Source: Castellaniella sp041677825 (GTDB lineage Bacteria > Pseudomonadota > Gammaproteobacteria > Burkholderiales > Burkholderiaceae_B). From it: DNA of 64,000 bases. Each line of letters opens with the position of its first letter. Positions within the stretch are counted from its first letter, which is position 1. Below the pieces are notes generated by a model, which was not told the DNA's origin, searched no databases, and saw nothing but the letters and a program-made list of their open reading frames with translations. The position numbers and the translations under genes were made by a program. Shown here piece after piece: positions 1-8,663 of this stretch. The stretch is from NCBI RefSeq assembly GCF_041677825.1, contig NZ_JBAYPG010000013.1, positions 1-64,000 on the forward strand, given 5' to 3'.

Positions 1-138
1 GCCCGCCCCGTTGGGGCCGATGAGCGCGTGGATATGGCCCCGCTGGACCTTCAGGTTGACGTCATCGACCGCCACGAAGCCCAGAAAGGACTTCGTCAGG
101 TGACGAGTCTCGAGAATGATGTCGGGCTTGGTTCCCAT
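1..138 (-). CDS. Branched-chain amino acid-type ABC transporter ATPase, N-terminal 46 residues (partial)
   Basis: This is the first 46 codons of an ABC ATPase that runs off the left edge. It reads MGTKPDIILETRHLTKSF and reaches the beginning of the Walker A motif, GPNGAG, at residues 41-46. The form LTKSFLGFVAVDDVNLKV just before Walker A is typical of the LivG/BraF branch, the cytoplasmic energising subunits of branched-chain amino acid or urea importers. The signature and Walker B motifs lie outside the window, so substrate and family are inferred from this short stretch. About 160 bases separate it from nth upstream on the same strand, so it may have its own promoter; I could not identify one with confidence. 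Confidence 0.75.
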   Translation of the reverse strand, partial: MGTKPDIILETRHLTKSFLGFVAVDDVNLKVQRGHIHALIGPNGAG

Positions 139-301
139 GATGCAGGGTTCCCTTTGAACTGCAGGTTGATCTCGGATAACCAGCGAATTATGAAACGTGC
201 GCCGGGCCTTCTCCATAAGGGTTTTACAGGGTTGCGAGCTGGACAATTCTTGATTGGTGCGCTGCAGCAGGTGCCTTGAATGCCGTATTCATTTCAGGTA
301 A

Positions 302-934
302 TCATTTGATTTTATTTGGATATTCGCACAGATCCCGAATCGGGCATTGGGGACATCTGGGCTTTCTGGCCAGGCATATGTGGCGACCATGGAGGATCAG
401 CCAGTGGTGCGCATCGAGCAGATACTCGGCCGGAACCCGCTGCATCAGGTGGCGCTCGACCTCGAGTACGGTCTTGCCCGGGGCGATCCCGGTGCGGTTG
501 GCCACCCTGAAGACATGCGTGTCCACGGCCATGACGGCGTGTCCGAATGCAGTGTTCAATACCACGTTGGCGGTCTTTCGGCCGACCCCCGGCAACGCTT
601 CGAGTGCCGCGCGATCCTCGGGGACCGACCCCCCATGCCGCTCGATGATCAGCGTGCTGGTCTGCAGGATGTTGCGGGCCTTGGTGCGGTACAGGCCGAT
701 GGTCCGGATGGCATCCATCAGGCCCTCTTCGCCAAGCGCCAGCAGGCCTTCCGGGGTTCCGTGTTCTGGAAAGAACTGGCGTGTGGCCAGATTCACTGCA
801 CGATCCGTCGATTGGGCCGACAGGATGACAGCGACCAGCAACTGGAAGTGGGTCTCGTATTCCAGTTCGGTCACGGGCTTGGGATTGGCGGCCTTCAGGC
901 GCCGGAAGCATTCGGAAACGACGGCGGGGGTCAT
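302..934 (-). CDS. nth: Endonuclease III, base-excision repair DNA glycosylase/AP lyase
   Basis: The 210-residue product removes oxidised pyrimidines from DNA and nicks the abasic site. The helix-hairpin-helix LPGVGRKTANVV carries the catalytic lysine K120, and the catalytic aspartate is D138 in MAVDTHVFRV. The C-terminal [4Fe-4S] cluster is complete, with C187, C194, C197 and C203 in the usual C-x6-C-x2-C-x5-C spacing. Length and residue numbers match the E. coli enzyme. The ATG overlaps the rsxB stop by four bases (ATGA), so the two are probably translationally coupled. The neighbouring iron-sulfur ferredoxin is a common companion of nth in betaproteobacteria. Confidence 0.97.
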   Translation of the reverse strand: MTPAVVSECFRRLKAANPKPVTELEYETHFQLLVAVILSAQSTDRAVNLATRQFFPEHGTPEGLLALGEEGLMDAIRTIGLYRTKARNILQTSTLIIERHGGSVPEDRAALEALPGVGRKTANVVLNTAFGHAVMAVDTHVFRVANRTGIAPGKTVLEVERHLMQRVPAEYLLDAHHWLILHGRHICLARKPRCPQCPIRDLCEYPNKIK

Positions 935-1380
935 GTGCGCAGCATGCGGGCGCGTGCCAGTGCGCGGGCGATCCGGTCTTGTTTGTCGTTTTCGTCGAGT
1001 TGCACGGGTGGTGGCTTGTTTGCGAGCGTGCGGGCTGCCGGGCCGTCATGCTCATGGTGCCGTGTGGCCAGCCGTTGCTGGCGGGCGGCATGGCGTTGGC
1101 CCGCGATGCGCTCGGCTTCGTCGGTCCATTGACGCGTTGTGGGCACCATGGTGATGCAGTCGACCGGGCAGGGTGCCAGGCACCGCTCGCAGCCCGTGCA
1201 ATCGGCTTCGATCACGGTGTGCATGAACTGGCTGGCCCCCAGGATGGCATCGACCGGGCATGCCTGGATGCACAGGGTGCAGCCGATGCACAGGGATTCG
1301 TCGATGAGGGCGATGCGAAATGCCGGGCCGGCACCATGCGCCGGCCCGTAGGGCAGAGAGGGAACGTCGGTGTCAGGCAT
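931..1380 (-). CDS. rsxB: RsxB/RnfB-like ferredoxin with two [4Fe-4S] clusters
   Basis: This 149-residue protein has two classic C-x2-C-x2-C-x3-CP motifs (C31, C34, C37, C41 and C61, C64, C67, C71), so it should carry two [4Fe-4S] clusters for electron transfer. It resembles the ferredoxin part of RnfB/RsxB but lacks the N-terminal membrane anchor and the extra cluster domain, and no other rnf genes are here. It therefore looks like the stand-alone soluble betaproteobacterial version. The tail after residue 85 is charged, rich in Arg, His and Ala, and probably disordered. It overlaps phaZ by eight bases upstream and nth by four downstream. Electron partner unknown; a role in serving the Nth cluster is only a guess from position. 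Confidence 0.85.
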   Translation of the reverse strand: MPDTDVPSLPYGPAHGAGPAFRIALIDESLCIGCTLCIQACPVDAILGASQFMHTVIEADCTGCERCLAPCPVDCITMVPTTRQWTDEAERIAGQRHAARQQRLATRHHEHDGPAARTLANKPPPVQLDENDKQDRIARALARARMLRT

Positions 1381-2590
1381 GGGCCCGTATGAAGCTGGAA
1401 ATGCGCGGGTAGATCTGTTCGCGCCAGCGGCGCCCCGAAAAGATCCCGTAATGACCGCAATGCGCCGCCGTCAGGACTTCGCGCATGGACGGCGAAAGAT
1501 TGGCGCACAGGGTATGGGCCGCGTGGGTCTGGCCCAGCCCGGAAATGTCGTCGAGAGCGCCCTCGACCGTCATGAGCGCGGTCTTGCGGATGGCACCGGG
1601 ATCGACCGTTTGCCCATCGATCACCCAGGTGCCGCGCGGCAGGCGGAATTCCTGGAAGACGGTGCGGATGGTGTCGAGGTAGAACTCGGCGGGCATGTCG
1701 AGTACGGCGTTGTATTCATCGTAGAACCGGCGATGGGCTTCGACATCGCTGTCGTCGCCGCGCAACAGGTGCAGATAGTAATCGTAATGGGACTTGACGT
1801 GCCGATCGGGGTTCATCGCCACGAAGCCCGCGTGCTGCAGGAACCCCGGGTACACTTTGCGCCCTGCGCCCGGATAGCGTGGGGGCACCCTGTGGATGAG
1901 ATTGTCTTCGAACCAGTCGTAGGGTTTGGTGGTGGCCAGGCGGTTGACCTGCGTGGGCGATTTGCGGGTGTCGATCGGCCCGCCCATCATCACCATGCTG
2001 CGCGGCTGGTTGGGGTCGTTTTCGGCGGCCATCAGCGAGAGGGCTGCCATGACCGGTACCGTGGGCTGGCAGACCGAAATCACGTGGGTGTCCGGCCCCA
2101 GGTGCCGCAAAAAGGCCTGCATGTAGCGCACGTAGTCGTCCAGCCCGAAGGTGCCGGCGCCGATGGGTACCATGCGGGCGTCGACCCAGTCGGTGACGTA
2201 GATTTCGTGATTCTGGATCAACGAGCGGGCGGTGTCGCGCAGCAGCGTGGCATGATGGCCCGACAGTGGCGCCACCAGCAGGACACGCGGATCCTTGCGC
2301 CGGATGTCGCGGTGAAAGTGCACCAGGCGGCAGAAGGGCCTGTCGATGGTGATTTCTTCCGTGACGGCGACTTCGCGGCCGTTGATCCGCGTGGTGTCCA
2401 GGCCCCATGCGGGCTTTTCGTATTCTTTGCCCACGCGGTGCGCGAGTTCATAGGCGGCCGCCAGCTGCCGGGACAGGGGCGTGTAGGCCAATGGGCTGTA
2501 TGGATTTGAGAAGAGTTGTGAACCGGTTTCGGTAAAGGCCGAAAAGGGGCCGAGAATGGCTCTTTGAATCTCGTGCAGGTCATACAGCAT
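1373..2590 (-). CDS. phaZ: Intracellular polyhydroxyalkanoate depolymerase
   Basis: The 405-residue alpha/beta-hydrolase mobilises stored PHA by hydrolysing the amorphous intracellular polymer to hydroxyacyl units. It has the variant lipase box of intracellular depolymerases with cysteine as nucleophile (SVCQPTVP, C174), an acidic residue in VEGALDD (about 345) and histidine in HCGHYGIFSG (H380), spaced like the Cys-Asp-His triad of Cupriavidus PhaZ1. There is no signal peptide, as expected for a granule enzyme. It is the first gene of a phaZ-rsxB-nth overlap chain and shares its PHA role with the phasin at 53676. A short perfect palindrome lies about 60 bases upstream of its start. Confidence 0.93.
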   Translation of the reverse strand: MLYDLHEIQRAILGPFSAFTETGSQLFSNPYSPLAYTPLSRQLAAAYELAHRVGKEYEKPAWGLDTTRINGREVAVTEEITIDRPFCRLVHFHRDIRRKDPRVLLVAPLSGHHATLLRDTARSLIQNHEIYVTDWVDARMVPIGAGTFGLDDYVRYMQAFLRHLGPDTHVISVCQPTVPVMAALSLMAAENDPNQPRSMVMMGGPIDTRKSPTQVNRLATTKPYDWFEDNLIHRVPPRYPGAGRKVYPGFLQHAGFVAMNPDRHVKSHYDYYLHLLRGDDSDVEAHRRFYDEYNAVLDMPAEFYLDTIRTVFQEFRLPRGTWVIDGQTVDPGAIRKTALMTVEGALDDISGLGQTHAAHTLCANLSPSMREVLTAAHCGHYGIFSGRRWREQIYPRISSFIRAHA

Positions 2591-2650
2591 GTGTTTTGGG
2601 CCTTTTGTCGTGGACAGCGTATACGGACAGGCGCACTCTGGATGTGCCTG

Positions 2651-2661
2651 GTTACAGTAAC
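2651..2661. promoter_or_regulatory. 11-base palindrome upstream of phaZ
   Basis: GTTACAGTAAC is a perfect palindrome with a single central base, in the 195-base gap between fdxA and phaZ and about 60 bases from the phaZ start codon. It could be an operator for phaZ. The arms are short and no regulator is known, so support is weak. Confidence 0.25.
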
Positions 2662-2784
2662 GTCAGTTCACAAAAACCCTATACTGGGATTTACCCGGAT
2701 TCACAGGAACTCCGAAATGGGGGGGCCTGGAACAGCACGGGCCCTGTAGCGCCTCTGCGCACACCCCGGACAGGCCACCACGCT

Positions 2785-3111
2785 TCACGGGCGTTCGAGG
2801 TATTTCAGTTTGTCGGCCACACCGTTCCAGTCGTCGGCGCCGTCGAGTTCGCCCACCGAGCGGTTGATGGGCCCGAAGATGGGCGAGAGTTCGGCGTTCA
2901 GGGGGATGAAATCGACCTGGTCCTGGGGAACGTCTTCTTCGGCAAAGATTGCGTTTGCCGGGCATTCTGGCACGCACACGGCGCAGTCGATGCATTCTTC
3001 GGGGTCGATCACCAGAAAGTTCGGGCCTTCGCGGAAGCAGTCTACCGGACAGACGTCGACGCAGTCGGTGTACTTGCACTTGATGCAGTTTTCGGTAACG
3101 ACGTGGGTCAT
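2785..3111 (-). CDS. fdxA: Seven-iron ferredoxin (3Fe-4S and 4Fe-4S), FdxA type
   Basis: This 108-residue soluble electron carrier has cysteines at 9, 17, 21, 25, 40, 43, 46 and 50. By analogy with Azotobacter ferredoxin I, C9, C17, C21 and C50 would hold the [3Fe-4S] cluster and C25, C40, C43 and C46 the [4Fe-4S] cluster; C12 is extra. The C-terminal extension to residue 108 is normal for FdxA. I chose the ATG at 3111 because TCAGGAGT lies just upstream at ribosome-binding distance, whereas the open frame extends 15 codons further without such a site. It lies upstream of phaZ on the same strand, divergent from relA. Partner enzymes are not evident. Confidence 0.92.
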   Translation of the reverse strand: MTHVVTENCIKCKYTDCVDVCPVDCFREGPNFLVIDPEECIDCAVCVPECPANAIFAEEDVPQDQVDFIPLNAELSPIFGPINRSVGELDGADDWNGVADKLKYLERP

Positions 3112-3290
3112 GGTGGGTACTCCTGAAATGCTCGGACCGGCAAAGTCTTGCGACATTTTACCCGAATACTAGGGGTCAACCCGTATATCCCGCCCTGTTG
3201 TCAGGGATGAAACAAGGATTCCGGAGGCGGGTAGTATAGAGTTTTGTAACCCGGCCCGGAAATCTGGCCCTCTGGTTGGGGCAGCCTGCC

Positions 3291-5489
3291 ATGAAATCCT
3301 CCTCAGTCTCCCTGTCGGCAGATCCTTTCGATACAGCCTGGCTCGAACGGGCGGCGCGCGGCCTGGATGCCGAAGGCCGCGGCGTGCTCCGACGCGCCCT
3401 CGACTGGGTGCGCGAGCCGCTCGAAAGCGCCCGTGCAAGTACGGGCGAACCGCTGGCAGGCCACAGTGCGGCCATGGCCGTGATTCTTGCCGAACTCGAG
3501 ACAGATGCGGCCACCCGCGCTGCGGCGCTGCTGTCGGTCGAGCCCGAACCGGCAGGCGAACTCGCCCGTGATGATCCACTGCGCCAGGCATTCGGTGCCG
3601 AGGTCATCACGCTGGTGCAGGGGGTCAGGGCCTTGTTGCGGCTGAGCACGATGACCGGCCAGGCAGGCGCGCGCGGCGAGGGCAATCAGCAGGAAATGCA
3701 GCGCAAGATGCTGCTGGCCATGGCCGCCGACCTGCGTATCGTCCTGATCCGGCTGGCGTCGCGCCTGCAGTCCTTGCGCTGGTACGCGATCGGGCACGCG
3801 GCCTGCCCGGCCGAATTCGCCCGTGAAACGCTCTCGCTGTATACGCCGCTGGCCAATCGCCTGGGGATCTGGCAGCTCAAATGGGAGATGGAAGATCTTT
3901 CTTTCCGGTTTCTCGAGCCGGCAACCTACAAGGCCATCGCGCGTCAACTGGAAGAAAAGCGGGTCGAGCGCGAGGCCTTCATCGAGGCCGTCATCCGGCG
4001 CCTGCGCAAGGCCCTGGCCGAGGCCGGCATCCGTGCGGAGATCTCCGGCCGCCCCAAGCACATATACAGCATCTGGAACAAGATGCGCATCAAGCATCTG
4101 TCCTTCGACCAGCTCTATGACCTGCGCGCCCTGCGCGTCATCGTCGCCGACGAACGCGAATGCTATGCGGTACTGGCCCTGGCGCATGCGCTGTGGGTGC
4201 CGATTGCCGATGAGTTCGACGACTACATCACCCGGCCCAAGCCCAACGGCTATCGTTCATTGCATACCGTGGTGGCCGATGCTCAGGGCCGGGCCTTCGA
4301 AATCCAGATCCGTACGCACGAGATGCACTATTTCGCCGAGTACGGGATGGCCGCGCACTGGCGCTACAAAGAGGCCGGGGCCCAGGGCGGGCAGGTGGCG
4401 GCGTCCGGTGCGTATGACCAGAAGATCGCCTGGATGCGGCAGTTGCTGTCCTGGAAGGACGATCGGCGCCCGGATGACACCGCGGTCGCGGTCGCGCGTG
4501 ATCCGCATATCTATGTCATGACACCGCAGGCGCGGGTGCTCGAGTTGCCGGCGGGGTCCACGCCCCTGGATTTCGCCTACCTGCTGCACACCGATCTGGG
4601 CCACCGTTGCCGGGGTGCGCGTGTCGACGGTCAAATGGTCTCCTTGTCCACACCGCTCAAGACCGGGCAGACGGTGGAGATCATCGCGGCCAAGTCCGGC
4701 GGGCCCTCGCGCGACTGGATCAATCCCCAGCTGGGTTTCCTGGCCAGCTCGCGGGCGCGTGCCAAGGTGCGCGCCTGGTTCAACGCGGTCGAGTTGCAGC
4801 AGCGCATTGCGCAGGGTCAGGCACTGGTGGAAAAAGAGCTGCAACGCCTCGGGCGCACGGCCATCAACCAGGAACACCTGGCGCAGCAGCTGGGGTTCGC
4901 GCGCGCCGATGACCTTTACGTGGCCGTCGCAAAAGAAGACTTCAGCCTGCGTCAGATCGACGCTGCATTCCAGGCGCCCGAACCATCGACCGCGCAGCCC
5001 GACGAACCACGGGTCTACGACAGTGGCGCAGGCAGCGTCTCGCGCACGGGCAAGAGCGGGGTGCTGGTGGTGGGCGTCGATGCCCTCATGACGCAGCTGG
5101 CGCGCTGCTGCCGCCCGGCACCGCCCGATGCCATCGAGGGTTTCGTGACGCGCGGCCGAGGTGTGTCCATCCATCGACGCGACTGCCCGTCCTGGGCGGT
5201 GCTGGCCCAGCGTCATCCGGAACGCTGTATCGAGGTGGCCTGGGGGGATACCGGCCAGAGCCTGTACCCCGTCGATCTGAGCGTGCACGCCCAGGATCGC
5301 CCCAACCTGCTGCGCGATCTGTCCGAAGTCTTTGCACGCCTGCGCTTGCGTGTGGTGCGCGTGACGACCCACAGTCGGCGCTCCCTGGCCCATATGGTCT
5401 TCACGATCGAGGTCCGCGATGGTGAACAGATCCGTGAGGCACTGGCAGCGGTCAATGAACTGCCCGGTGTCCAGGCCAGCCGTCATTAG
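3291..5489 (+). CDS. relA: (p)ppGpp synthetase, RelA type, with degenerate hydrolase domain
   Basis: The stringent-response alarmone synthetase transfers pyrophosphate from ATP to GTP/GDP on stalled ribosomes. Of 732 residues, the N-terminal quarter is an HD-like domain that has lost its metal site: the expected HD pair after AALL is replaced (AALLSVEPEP), so hydrolysis is unlikely. The synthetase domain follows (RPKHIYSIWNKM, RPKPNGYRSLHT, EYGMAAHWRYKE) and has the EFDDY form of the EXDD motif seen in synthesis-only RelA. A TGS domain (about 400-465) and a C-terminal ACT domain (about 660-732) complete the layout. I start at the ATG at 3291; a TTG 15 bases upstream is possible. It stands alone upstream of trpBA. 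Confidence 0.93.
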   Translation: MKSSSVSLSADPFDTAWLERAARGLDAEGRGVLRRALDWVREPLESARASTGEPLAGHSAAMAVILAELETDAATRAAALLSVEPEPAGELARDDPLRQAFGAEVITLVQGVRALLRLSTMTGQAGARGEGNQQEMQRKMLLAMAADLRIVLIRLASRLQSLRWYAIGHAACPAEFARETLSLYTPLANRLGIWQLKWEMEDLSFRFLEPATYKAIARQLEEKRVEREAFIEAVIRRLRKALAEAGIRAEISGRPKHIYSIWNKMRIKHLSFDQLYDLRALRVIVADERECYAVLALAHALWVPIADEFDDYITRPKPNGYRSLHTVVADAQGRAFEIQIRTHEMHYFAEYGMAAHWRYKEAGAQGGQVAASGAYDQKIAWMRQLLSWKDDRRPDDTAVAVARDPHIYVMTPQARVLELPAGSTPLDFAYLLHTDLGHRCRGARVDGQMVSLSTPLKTGQTVEIIAAKSGGPSRDWINPQLGFLASSRARAKVRAWFNAVELQQRIAQGQALVEKELQRLGRTAINQEHLAQQLGFARADDLYVAVAKEDFSLRQIDAAFQAPEPSTAQPDEPRVYDSGAGSVSRTGKSGVLVVGVDALMTQLARCCRPAPPDAIEGFVTRGRGVSIHRRDCPSWAVLAQRHPERCIEVAWGDTGQSLYPVDLSVHAQDRPNLLRDLSEVFARLRLRVVRVTTHSRRSLAHMVFTIEVRDGEQIREALAAVNELPGVQASRH

Positions 5490-5507
5490 CCCGCTGCTGC
5501 CACTGGC

Positions 5508-5567
5508 CAGCCAACGCCATTGACCAGCCACTGTCGTTGGTCCGCCACCATTGTTGGCTGATGGCGG
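5508..5567 (+). repeat. Nested, mutually exclusive inverted repeats between relA and trpB
   Basis: CAGCCAAC (5508-5515) can pair with GTTGGCTG (5553-5560). Inside it, GACCA (5522-5526) can pair with TGGTC (5538-5542). A competing stem pairs CCGCCA (5542-5547) with TGGCGG (5562-5567) and cannot form together with the first. No uridine run follows, so this is not a standard terminator. It lies upstream of the proposed trpB promoter, so it would be transcribed only by read-through from relA. Function unknown. Confidence 0.4.
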
Positions 5568-5637
5568 CAAGCCTGCGTGGTACCGGTGCCGTGCGCAGCG
5601 GAGCGCAAGGTCGGCGCCGGGGGCGGCGTGCGCCACT

Positions 5638-5666
5638 CTGTCAGCCAGGCCGGTGGCTGGTAAAAT
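5638..5666 (+). promoter_or_regulatory. Probable sigma70 promoter of trpBA
   Basis: CTGTCA (5638-5643) and TAAAAT (5661-5666) are separated by 17 bases, and the minus-ten box is preceded by TGG, giving an extended minus-ten element. It sits about 58 bases upstream of the trpB start. This is a motif match only. Confidence 0.55.
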
Positions 5667-5723
5667 GCCAGTTTGCCCGGCGGGTTCCTGGCTCGGGGCT
5701 CATTTTCGGAGAAACTGCACTTC

Positions 5724-6920
5724 ATGTCCTATCAACTGCCCGATGCACACGGACACTTTGGCCGGTTTGGTGGGTCGTTCGTGGCCGAAACCCTGGTGCA
5801 CGCCCTCGAAGCGCTGCGCGATGCCTATGCGCGGTATCGTGATGACCCCGAGTTCCAGCGTGAATATGCCTACGAACTCGAGCATTTCGTGGGCCGGCCC
5901 AGCCCGGTCTACCATGCGCGCCGCTGGTCCGAGCGCCTGGGGGGCGCGCAGATCTGGTTCAAGCGCGAGGATCTCAATCATACGGGTGCGCACAAGGTCA
6001 ACAACTGCATTGGCCAGGCGCTGCTGGCGCGGCGCATGGGCAAGCAGCGCATCATTGCCGAAACCGGGGCGGGCCAGCATGGCGTGGCCACCGCCACGGT
6101 GGCGGCACGCTACGGCATGCCCTGCGTGGTGTACATGGGTGCCGAAGATGTGCGGCGGCAGGCCTCCAACGTCTATCGCATGAAGCTCCTGGGGGCCGAA
6201 GTGGTGCCGGTCGAGTCCGGTTCCCGTACGCTCAAGGATGCCCTCAACGAGGCCATGCGCGACTGGGTCACCCACGTCGAAGACACCTTCTACATCATCG
6301 GCACGGTGGCCGGCCCGCATCCCTATCCGCAGATGGTGCGCGACTTTCAAACCATCATCGGCCGTGAATGCCGCGAACAGATGCCCCGGGATGCCGGCCG
6401 CCAGCCCGATTACGTGCTGGCGTCGGTAGGCGGGGGGTCGAACGCCATCGGCATCTTCCACCCCTATATCGAAGAGGCCTCCGTGCAGCTGATCGGTATC
6501 GAGGCCGCCGGAGAAGGCCTGGGCTCGGGGCGCCACGCGGCGTCGCTCAACTGCGGGGTGGTGGGGGTGCTGCATGGCAATCGCACGTATCTCCTGCAGG
6601 ATGAGCACGGCCAGATCATGCCGACACATTCGATTTCCGCCGGCCTCGATTACCCGGGCGTGGGGCCCGAGCATGCCTGGCTGAAGGAAAGCGGTCGGGC
6701 CCGCTATGTAGGCATCACGGATGCCGAAGCGCTCGCCGCCTATCATGATTGCTGCCACATCGAGGGCATCATTCCGGCACTCGAGTCGGCGCACGCGATT
6801 GCGCAGGCGATCAAGATGGCGCCCGAACTGTCCGCCGACACCATCATTCTGGTCAACCTGTCCGGCCGCGGCGACAAGGACATGCATACCGTGGCCGAAC
6901 ACAGCGGCATCACGCTCTGA
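5724..6920 (+). CDS. trpB: Tryptophan synthase beta chain
   Basis: The 398-residue PLP enzyme condenses indole with serine to make tryptophan, in complex with TrpA. The PLP-binding lysine lies in KREDLNHTGAHKVNN, and the phosphate-binding glycine loop GGGSNAIG follows near residue 235. I place the start at the ATG at 5724 (MSYQLPDAHGHFGRFGGSF), which has GGAGA upstream and matches the family N-terminus; the open frame extends 17 codons further with no support. trpA follows 10 bases downstream. The trpF gene, usual just before trpB in related betaproteobacteria, is absent; relA precedes it instead. Confidence 0.97.
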   Translation: MSYQLPDAHGHFGRFGGSFVAETLVHALEALRDAYARYRDDPEFQREYAYELEHFVGRPSPVYHARRWSERLGGAQIWFKREDLNHTGAHKVNNCIGQALLARRMGKQRIIAETGAGQHGVATATVAARYGMPCVVYMGAEDVRRQASNVYRMKLLGAEVVPVESGSRTLKDALNEAMRDWVTHVEDTFYIIGTVAGPHPYPQMVRDFQTIIGRECREQMPRDAGRQPDYVLASVGGGSNAIGIFHPYIEEASVQLIGIEAAGEGLGSGRHAASLNCGVVGVLHGNRTYLLQDEHGQIMPTHSISAGLDYPGVGPEHAWLKESGRARYVGITDAEALAAYHDCCHIEGIIPALESAHAIAQAIKMAPELSADTIILVNLSGRGDKDMHTVAEHSGITL

Positions 6921-6930
6921 GGGGGGCGGC

Positions 6931-7761
6931 ATGAAGAATCAATCCCGTCTGGCTGCGCGTTTCGCCGCCCTGCAGGGGCGCGCCGCCCTGATTCCCTACA
7001 TCACGGCGGGGGATCCTCTGGTGGGTTCCACGCCCGCCCTGATGCACGCGCTGGTTTCGGCTGGCGCCGACATCATCGAACTGGGGGTGCCGTTTTCCGA
7101 TCCGGCGGCAGATGGCCCGGTCATCCAGCAGGCGGGCGAGCGGGCGATCGCGGCGGGTACCAGCCTGCAGACCGTGCTGGGCATGGTGGCCGAGTTCCGC
7201 ACGCGCGATGCGCAGACACCGGTGGTGCTCATGGGCTATGCCAATCCGATCGAAAGCATGGGGCCGGGCCACTTCATCGAACAGGCCGCGCAGGCTGGTG
7301 TGGATGGCGTACTCACTGTCGATTACACGCCTGAAGAATCGGCGGATTTTGCGGCCGCCATGGAAGCCGCCGGTCTGGCGCCCATCTATCTGCTGGCGCC
7401 CACCTCCACGGTGGCCCGCATGCAGCAGGTTGCGCGGCTGGCGCGGGGTTATGTCTATTATGTGTCGCTCAAGGGGGTCACTGGCGCAGGTCACCTCGAT
7501 ACCGACGACGTGGCGCATCACCTGGCAGAAATCCGCCAGCATATCGATATCCCGGTCGGGGTCGGTTTCGGGATCCGTGACGCCGAGAGTGCGGCACGTG
7601 TGGCTCGGCACGCCGATGCCGTGGTCATCGGCAGCAGGCTCATCGAAGTCATCCGCGAGGCCGCCGGACAGGCCGGTGCCCAGGCCGCCATTCAGGCCGC
7701 TGCGGGCTGGCTGGCTCGGGTGCATCGGGCGATGGCCGGCATCACCAGGGAAAAATCATGA
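6931..7761 (+). CDS. trpA: Tryptophan synthase alpha chain
   Basis: The 276-residue TIM barrel cleaves indole-3-glycerol phosphate and passes indole to TrpB. The catalytic residues lie in IIELGVPFSDPAADGP (glutamate and aspartate), and the phosphate-binding part GVGFGIRDAESA is present near residue 210. The start at 6931 follows a GGGGGGCGGC purine-rich site and matches the family N-terminus; the open frame upstream overlaps trpB and is not used. Its TGA overlaps the accD ATG (ATGA), so trpB-trpA-accD is one expression unit, the usual arrangement in Burkholderiales. Confidence 0.97.
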   Translation: MKNQSRLAARFAALQGRAALIPYITAGDPLVGSTPALMHALVSAGADIIELGVPFSDPAADGPVIQQAGERAIAAGTSLQTVLGMVAEFRTRDAQTPVVLMGYANPIESMGPGHFIEQAAQAGVDGVLTVDYTPEESADFAAAMEAAGLAPIYLLAPTSTVARMQQVARLARGYVYYVSLKGVTGAGHLDTDDVAHHLAEIRQHIDIPVGVGFGIRDAESAARVARHADAVVIGSRLIEVIREAAGQAGAQAAIQAAAGWLARVHRAMAGITREKS

Positions 7762-8663
7762 GCTGGTTCGAGAAAATCCTGCCGCCTCGCATCAATCGAA
7801 GCACCGATTCGGGTACCAAACGGGTGCCCGAAGGCTTGTGGGTCAAGTGCCCGTCGTGCGAATCGGTGCTCTACAAGGAAGATCTGCAGGCCACGCTCAA
7901 TGTGTGCCCCAAATGCAACCACCACATGCGCATCGGTGCGCGGGCGCGCATCGACTCACTGCTCGATCCCGAAGGCCGAGAAGAGATCGGTGTGCGCATC
8001 CGTCCGACCGATCCCCTCAAGTTTCGGGATACACACAAGTACCCCGACCGGGTGTCCGAGGCGGTCAAGCAGACCGGCGAGTCCGAAGCGCTGGTGGTGG
8101 TCAGTGGCACGGTGCTCTCCGTACCAGCGGTCCTGGCGTGTTTCGAGTTCGCCTTCATGGGGGGCTCCATGGGTTCCGTGGTGGGTGAACGCTTTGCCCG
8201 AGGGGTGAAAGAGGCCATCCGCCGGCGCCTGCCATTCATCTGCGTATCGGCGTCCGGCGGGGCGCGCATGCAGGAATCCCTGTTCTCCCTGATGCAGATG
8301 GCCAAGACCACGGCCATGCTGCAGCAGTTGTCCGAGGCGGGCCTGCCGTTCATCAGCATCCTGACCGATCCCACCATGGGGGGGGTGTCGGCGTCGTTCG
8401 CCTTCATGGGCGATGTCGTGCTGGCCGAGCCCAATGCGCTCATCGGTTTTGCCGGGCCGCGGGTCATCGAACAGACCGTGCGCGAAAAACTCCCCGAAGG
8501 TTTCCAGCGGGCCGAATTCCTGCTCGAAAAAGGCGCCATCGATCAAGTGGTGGATCGGCGTGAACTGCAGGCCAGGGTGGCTCACTTGCTGGCGCTGCTC
8601 ACGCGCCAGCCGATCGATGTCGTCAGCGGCTTTGCGGCACGACAGGGTGCTTCATATGCCTGA
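7758..8663 (+). CDS. accD: Acetyl-CoA carboxylase, carboxyltransferase beta subunit
   Basis: The 301-residue subunit works with AccA to move the carboxyl group from biotin to acetyl-CoA, making malonyl-CoA for fatty-acid synthesis. The N-terminal zinc ribbon uses C31, C34, C50 and C53 (CPSC and CPKC). The crotonase-fold carboxyltransferase domain follows, with SASGGARMQE near residue 165 and PTMGGVSASFA near 205. It overlaps trpA by four bases at the start and mog by eight at the end. In many relatives folC follows accD; here a mog-type gene does. Confidence 0.97.
   Translation: MSWFEKILPPRINRSTDSGTKRVPEGLWVKCPSCESVLYKEDLQATLNVCPKCNHHMRIGARARIDSLLDPEGREEIGVRIRPTDPLKFRDTHKYPDRVSEAVKQTGESEALVVVSGTVLSVPAVLACFEFAFMGGSMGSVVGERFARGVKEAIRRRLPFICVSASGGARMQESLFSLMQMAKTTAMLQQLSEAGLPFISILTDPTMGGVSASFAFMGDVVLAEPNALIGFAGPRVIEQTVREKLPEGFQRAEFLLEKGAIDQVVDRRELQARVAHLLALLTRQPIDVVSGFAARQGASYA

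Noticed and set aside
5537..5842. Possible trp leader peptide before trpB
   Set aside because: The frame lacks consecutive Trp codons and runs through the trpB start; the best promoter lies inside it.
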